From NCBI RefSeq assembly GCF_006715285.1, contig NZ_VFMX01000001.1, positions 1,488,001 to 1,552,000 of the forward strand: 64,000 nt of DNA, given 5' to 3'. The notes beneath the pieces are model-generated. The model was not told where the DNA came from, did not search any database, and saw only the letters and a list, made by a program, of their open reading frames with translations. Below are positions 60,361 through 64,000 of this stretch, piece by piece (position 1 is the first letter of the stretch; each line of letters begins with the position of its first letter). A program made the translations under genes and the position numbers. Source of the stretch: Arthrobacter sp. SLBN-83 (GTDB lineage: Bacteria > Actinomycetota > Actinomycetes > Actinomycetales > Micrococcaceae).

Positions 60361-61338
60361 ATGAGCTCCGGGGATACTGCACCGATCTACTGGGACAGCC
60401 GCGACCTCACTCCTTTCGGGCAGGCCCAACTGCGCACTCCGGTCCATGACCTCGCCGGGGGAGTAGGCGGCCTGCTCACCGGGGTCCTGGGCGGACGCAA
60501 TCCGGCCCTGCTGTCCATCGACGGTGAGGTGCCGCGGCTCAAGCGGCTGCTGCCCAAGCCGGCCAAGGCGATCCATGAGGCTGTCTTCACCAGCCGGGAA
60601 CCGGAGCGCCTGATCACCTTGGCGCGCGCCTACCCGGGATGGGCCGGGCTCTGCTACCTGATGGCGGGACTGCTGGTGTACAAGCACGGCGGTTACCTGC
60701 GCGCCTCCGAGCTCCTCCAGCGCGGACTCACCACCAGGAACGACGACGAAGCGAACCGCTACTCCTCCACCTACCTCACCCGCATCGTCACCAGGATCGA
60801 ACTCGCCGAGCGGGTGGAGATTCCCGTCCTGTTCAGCGAGGAATCGGTGTTCCTGGCCCTGGCTCATTCGTTGCGCGAGACGGGCCGCACTGAAGCTGCG
60901 CTCGACGCACTGGCCGGGCTGCCGCCGTCGCTCCCCATGGCCCTGGCGCGCTGCTCGCTGGCCCTCACTCTGGGTCGGAGCCGTACCGTCATTGACTGGA
61001 CCGAGGGGCTGCTGAACGCGGACGACCTGTCGGCAGCCCTGCTGCTGGTCCGGGCGCGTGCCTTGCGCCGGGAGGGCCGGTTCGATGCTGCGCACCAGGC
61101 GATCGCCGAAGTCCTTCGCCGCCGCAAAACGCACCTGGCGCTCCGCAACGACGCGCTCACGGACAGGGCGATGTTGGTACTGGAATCGAGCCGCCGGTCC
61201 CTGAACCCGCGTGACTGGGGGCGCCGGCGCGCGGACCCGGAACCGCAGCGGGAGCTTGAGGCGCCGGTACCCATCCGGAAGGACGAGGAAATGCGGCGGA
61301 TCTGGGAGCAGGACTGGAAGGAACTCAGCGGGGACTAG
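60361..61338 (+). CDS. Hypothetical protein with TPR-like helices
   Basis: A 325-residue soluble protein without signal peptide. From about residue 85 to 260 it consists of helical pairs with TPR-like residues (GWAGLCYLMAGLLVYKHGGY, LLQRGLTTR, ALDALAGLP, ALRREGRFDAAHQAIAEVL). The C-terminus is charged (DEEMRRIWEQDWKELSGD). Probably a protein-protein interaction scaffold; no partner is evident. Confidence 0.75.
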   Translation: MSSGDTAPIYWDSRDLTPFGQAQLRTPVHDLAGGVGGLLTGVLGGRNPALLSIDGEVPRLKRLLPKPAKAIHEAVFTSREPERLITLARAYPGWAGLCYLMAGLLVYKHGGYLRASELLQRGLTTRNDDEANRYSSTYLTRIVTRIELAERVEIPVLFSEESVFLALAHSLRETGRTEAALDALAGLPPSLPMALARCSLALTLGRSRTVIDWTEGLLNADDLSAALLLVRARALRREGRFDAAHQAIAEVLRRRKTHLALRNDALTDRAMLVLESSRRSLNPRDWGRRRADPEPQRELEAPVPIRKDEEMRRIWEQDWKELSGD

Positions 61339-61370
61339 GAATTCCGCTGTGAAGCACGCCGGGCCGGGAC

Positions 61371-62012
61371 CTAAGGCCGCCCGGCCAGGAACGGCAGCAC
61401 CTGCTCACCGAGCAGCACCGCCCCCAGCGCCACCATGATGATGCCGCTGGCCAAGGTCACCGCCCGCGCTGCACCGGGCCTGCTCTGCAGCAGGGTGCGT
61501 GAAAGCAGGGCCACTACCGTGTACACCAGGCCGGCCAGCGCCACGAACGTCATGCCCAGCAGCCCCGACTGCACCGGCACAGGCAGGGAGGCGTCGGCGC
61601 TGACGAACTGCGGAATGAGGGCTACGTAGAAGAGCAGGCCCTTGGGGTTGATCCCACTGGTACCCATGCCCTGCAGGAAGGTGCGCAGCTGGGTGCCCGA
61701 GCCGCCGTCGGCATCCGCACTGAAGCTGGCGCCCCGCCAGGACCGGAGGGTGCCCACACCGAGCCACAACAGGTACGCTGCTCCGGCCAAAGTGATCCAG
61801 CCCAGGACGCCGGGCATGCCGGCCAGCACCGCGGCGAGCCCGGCCACCAGCAGGGCCGTGTGGAGGACGTAACCGCCGCAGAGTCCGGCAACTGCGGGGA
61901 CGAAGCTGCGCTGACGGAGCCCTGCGGAAATGGTGTAGGCCCAGTCCACTCCCGGGGTGCAGGCAAGCGCTGCGGCCACCACCAAGAAGGCCAGGAACAG
62001 CTGCGGATTCAT
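61371..62012 (-). CDS. LysE/RhtB family amino acid exporter
   Basis: A 213-residue six-helix exporter. ALACTPGVDWAYTISAGLRQ near the N-terminus replaces the usual TPGP with TPGV, and GINPKGLLFYVALIPQFV near residue 120 is the family signature. The start at 62012 has AGGAG upstream. It is divergent from an Lrp gene, a frequent pairing (as in brnFE-lrp), so export of an amino acid that the Lrp senses is likely. Confidence 0.93.
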   Translation of the reverse strand: MNPQLFLAFLVVAAALACTPGVDWAYTISAGLRQRSFVPAVAGLCGGYVLHTALLVAGLAAVLAGMPGVLGWITLAGAAYLLWLGVGTLRSWRGASFSADADGGSGTQLRTFLQGMGTSGINPKGLLFYVALIPQFVSADASLPVPVQSGLLGMTFVALAGLVYTVVALLSRTLLQSRPGAARAVTLASGIIMVALGAVLLGEQVLPFLAGRP

Positions 62013-62121
62013 GGGTTTCTCCTGTCGAAGGGCTCTCAGGAGCAACCATAGGGAGAATCGCGCCAAAAGTGCTTTCCCTTTTTCGCCCGGCTCACGCCTC
62101 AGGCAGTATGTTTATTGCGTG

Positions 62122-62574
62122 ATGGATGAGATCGACCGAAGTATTTTGCGCCACCTCCAGGAGGATGGGCGGATGACTGCCACGGCGCTGGCTTCAAAGG
62201 TGGGCCTGACGGTGGCGCCGTGCCACCGGCGGCTGCGGGACCTGGAGCAGTCGGGCGTGATCCGCGGGTACAAGGCGGATGTTGACCCTGCTGCCGTAGG
62301 CCTGGGATTTGAGGCAATCGTGTTTGTCACGCTGCGCCAGGTGGACAGGTCCACCATGGAGGTCTTCGAGAACCGGGTGGCGGAGAATCCCAACATTATC
62401 GAGGCGCAGCGGCTCTTCGGATCCCCGGACTATCTGCTGAAAATCATCGCGGAAGACCTGCCGGCCTACCAGCGCTTTTACGATACGGAGCTCACGTCCC
62501 TGCCCGGGGTGGAGCGGCTGACCTCAACCCTGGTCATGAAAAACCTGAAATCCAACGCCGGGCCGCCGGTGTAG
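62122..62574 (+). CDS. Lrp/AsnC family regulator (divergent from LysE)
   Basis: A 150-residue regulator. HTH MTATALASKVGLTVAPCHRR near residue 18, then a RAM ligand domain with the IIAEDLPAYQRFYDTEL segment. Either ATG 62122 or the adjacent GTG 62119 is the start; TATGTT at 62107-62112 would give a leaderless transcript beginning there. It probably activates the exporter in response to an amino acid. Confidence 0.93.
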   Translation: MDEIDRSILRHLQEDGRMTATALASKVGLTVAPCHRRLRDLEQSGVIRGYKADVDPAAVGLGFEAIVFVTLRQVDRSTMEVFENRVAENPNIIEAQRLFGSPDYLLKIIAEDLPAYQRFYDTELTSLPGVERLTSTLVMKNLKSNAGPPV

Positions 62575-62576
62575 GC

Positions 62577-63056
62577 TCAGCGCTCCGGCCCATCCTCAAG
62601 GAGTCCGGTGGTGCGGTACGGGATGACTTCGCGCAGGAACATGCTGGTGGAGGTCCGGACGATGCCGGGGCACAGGCGGATTTCCTCGGAGACGCGGTAA
62701 AGGTCGTCAGGGCTCTTGGCCACCACCCGGATCAGCAGGTCGGTGTCCCCGGCCGGTGCATGGCATTCCAGGACTTCGGGAATTTTGCGCAGGGCGGCGA
62801 TGGCCTCGTTGAGATGGCTCTGGTCCAGCTCCGCGCTGACAGCTGCGGCAACGCCCCGGCCCAGGGCCGAGGGCAGTACGCGGCTGCTGTTGGGCCGCAG
62901 CGCGCCCGACGCCGTCATCCGCTCCATTCGCGACTGCACCGTTCCGCGTGCCAGGCCCAGTTTCTGGGCCAGCACCATGATGGGGACGCGCGGGTCCTCA
63001 TCCAGGGCATTCAGGATGCGCTTGTCCGTGGCGTCCAGTTCCTGCAAATTGACCAC
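62577..63056 (-). CDS. Lrp/AsnC family regulator
   Basis: A 159-residue regulator. The HTH is MVLAQKLGLARGTVQSRMER near residues 26-45 and the RAM domain follows (LIRVVAKSPDDLYRVSEEI). It converges on the other Lrp gene, two bases apart, but differs strongly in sequence, so it is not a recent duplicate. The GTG start is immediately after GGGA; TTG three codons in is an alternative. Target unknown, perhaps the branched-chain keto acid genes. Confidence 0.92.
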   Translation of the reverse strand: MVNLQELDATDKRILNALDEDPRVPIMVLAQKLGLARGTVQSRMERMTASGALRPNSSRVLPSALGRGVAAAVSAELDQSHLNEAIAALRKIPEVLECHAPAGDTDLLIRVVAKSPDDLYRVSEEIRLCPGIVRTSTSMFLREVIPYRTTGLLEDGPER

Positions 63057-63374
63057 TCCCTGCCTGCTTCAGCCGCAGGAAGTGATCAGATTGACTAATC
63101 CAGCGCCTGCTTGTTGTTCCAACTGTAGAAGGCCTGCTGGAATAGTGGCAACAAGGGCAAAGGCTACCGCTGGTCCCCGCAGGCTACAGTTTCCCGGCAC
63201 ACCACCCGGCACTCTGGACACCGCTTCCCGCAAGGAGGCCGCCGCTGATTGAGGCTTGTTCACACCACGCTCATTCTGCAAACACGGCAAGAGCCCCTGA
63301 GCTACCGACGTAGCGGATTTCCGTAGTCATCGGTAGCTGAGGGGCTCTTGTGTTCTTCCGTCTAGGGTTGGCTT
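63057..63374. other. 318-base non-coding region between lrp and gluQRS
   Basis: No protein-like frame is convincing. It holds lrp upstream sequence, with AT-richer stretches at 63075-63125, and the long stem-loop at 63288-63350 just before gluQRS. I saw no tRNA fold in it. Confidence 0.7.
63288..63350. repeat. Long stem-loop upstream of gluQRS
   Basis: CAAGAGCCCCTGAGCTACCG begins a 21-base arm (63288-63308) that pairs with 63330-63350 with one mismatch, across a 21-base loop that contains a smaller CGGA-TT-TCCG hairpin. It lies 25 bases before the gluQRS start. A transcription terminator or leader structure is possible; its build resembles the repeat at 39550-39613. Confidence 0.8.
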
Positions 63375-64000
63375 ATGACCTCGGCCGGCCGCTTTGCCCC
63401 CAGCCCCTCCGGTGAACTGCACGTGGGAAACCTGCGGACAGCTATTCTTGCGTGGCTCTTCGCCCGTTCCACGGGGCGCAGGTTCCTCCTGCGGGTGGAG
63501 GACCTGGACCGCGCCCGGGCAGGAGCTGAAGCCGTGCAGCTGCGCGACCTGGCCGCCATCGGCGTGACGTGGGACGGGGACGTCGTCCGGCAGACAGATC
63601 GGGGAAACCTGTATGCCAAGGCGATCACCCGGCTGGAGGAAGCCGGCCTGACCTACGAGTGCTTCTGCACCCGCCGCGAAATCCAGGAGGCGCCGTCGGC
63701 CCCGCATGCCCCTCAAGGCGCCTACCCCGGCACATGCCGCAACCTGGACCCGGCGGAGCTGGAGTACAAGCGGTCCACGCGCCCTGCGGCCATCCGGTTG
63801 CGGGCGGACGTAACGGAATACAAAGTGCAGGATGTCCTCCGTGGCGACTACACGGGAGCTGTGGACGACTTCGTGCTGCGCCGCAACGACGGTGTGACGG
63901 CGTACAACCTTGCGGCGGTGGTGGACGATGCCGCGCAAGGCATAGACCAGGTGGTCCGCGGCGATGACCTGCTTTCCTCCACTCCCCGGCAGGCCTATCT
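63375..64000 (+). CDS. gluQRS: Glutamyl-Q tRNA(Asp) synthetase, N-terminal part (runs off right edge)
   Basis: The first 208 codons are present. RFAPSPSGELHVGNLRTAIL carries the class I HIGH-type motif (HVGN), LLRVEDLDRAR follows, and ECFCTRREI with GTCR supplies the Cys ligands of the zinc site. The lack of an anticodon-binding domain cannot be checked because the gene is cut, but the short spacing and CTRREI match GluQRS rather than GltX. It glutamylates queuosine in tRNA(Asp). The ATG at 63375 is the first good start after the stem-loop. Confidence 0.9.
   Translation, partial: MTSAGRFAPSPSGELHVGNLRTAILAWLFARSTGRRFLLRVEDLDRARAGAEAVQLRDLAAIGVTWDGDVVRQTDRGNLYAKAITRLEEAGLTYECFCTRREIQEAPSAPHAPQGAYPGTCRNLDPAELEYKRSTRPAAIRLRADVTEYKVQDVLRGDYTGAVDDFVLRRNDGVTAYNLAAVVDDAAQGIDQVVRGDDLLSSTPRQAY

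Noticed and set aside
63288..63350. tRNA gene
   Set aside because: The stem words recall tRNA ends, but there is no cloverleaf, anticodon arm or T-loop; it is one long hairpin.

Overview
The window is GC-rich chromosomal DNA from an actinobacterium of the Arthrobacter/Pseudarthrobacter type (inference). The grounds are dense coding on both strands, frequent GTG starts, ATGA/TAATG stop-start overlaps, many one-component regulators, and gene families typical of soil Micrococcaceae: pobA with an IclR regulator, a mannitol PTS, alanine dehydrogenase with a PucR regulator, several sugar and aromatic MFS transporters, and a GluQRS. I saw no rRNA, tRNA, insertion sequence, prophage or CRISPR array.

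Layout. 1-4.4 kb: the first codons of a probable GntR regulator (cut by the edge), an ACS-type MFS carrier with a tandem palindromic operator upstream, then HPP, ACT-domain and FUSC membrane proteins. 4.4-7.9 kb: 4-hydroxybenzoate uptake and hydroxylation (AAHS carrier, IclR regulator, PobA). 7.9-9.5 kb: TetR and FAD monooxygenase, divergent. 9.5-13.7 kb: a three-gene ABC importer with a fused double permease. 13.7-16.3 kb: GNAT, MarR and a small Cys-rich protein translationally coupled to a soluble Ser/Thr kinase. 16.3-18.6 kb: histidine phosphatase and purB. 18.7-21.3 kb: a WXG100-like small protein coupled to an alpha/beta-hydrolase with a helical N-terminus, beside a secreted GH25-like protein. 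21.5-27.7 kb: holin-like membrane protein, HisC-type aminotransferase, and E1alpha-E1beta-E2 of a 2-oxoacid dehydrogenase followed by a PAP2-like protein. 27.7-32.2 kb: UspA, a PLP aminotransferase, a GerMN lipoprotein, an FMN reductase and its divergent TetR. 32.4-38.5 kb: a four-gene oligopeptide-type ABC importer ending in a strong terminator. 38.5-43.4 kb: a Gfo/Idh/MocA oxidoreductase broken by one in-frame TGA, a long perfect inverted repeat, ald, an AdeR-like PucR regulator, and a hydrolase coupled to an HTH protein. 43.5-49.5 kb: PTS enzyme I, TetR, mannitol EIICBA and mannitol-1-phosphate dehydrogenase. 49.5-57.9 kb: GNAT, MarR with its MFS exporter, a sugar porter, a DHA2 drug exporter, RraA, an MFS carrier and a TetR. 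58-64 kb: malic enzyme, DUF456, small and TPR-like hypotheticals, LysE exporter with a divergent Lrp, a second Lrp, and the start of GluQRS.

The theme is catabolism and uptake of plant-derived carbon and nitrogen (4-hydroxybenzoate, sugars, mannitol, peptides, alanine, probably branched-chain keto acids), each module with its own local regulator. Many of these regulators have a visible palindromic operator, and several look leaderless. The least explained parts are the WXG/hydrolase pair, the Cys-rich protein/kinase pair, the TGA-interrupted oxidoreductase, and two long stem-loops of similar build at 39.55 and 63.29 kb.
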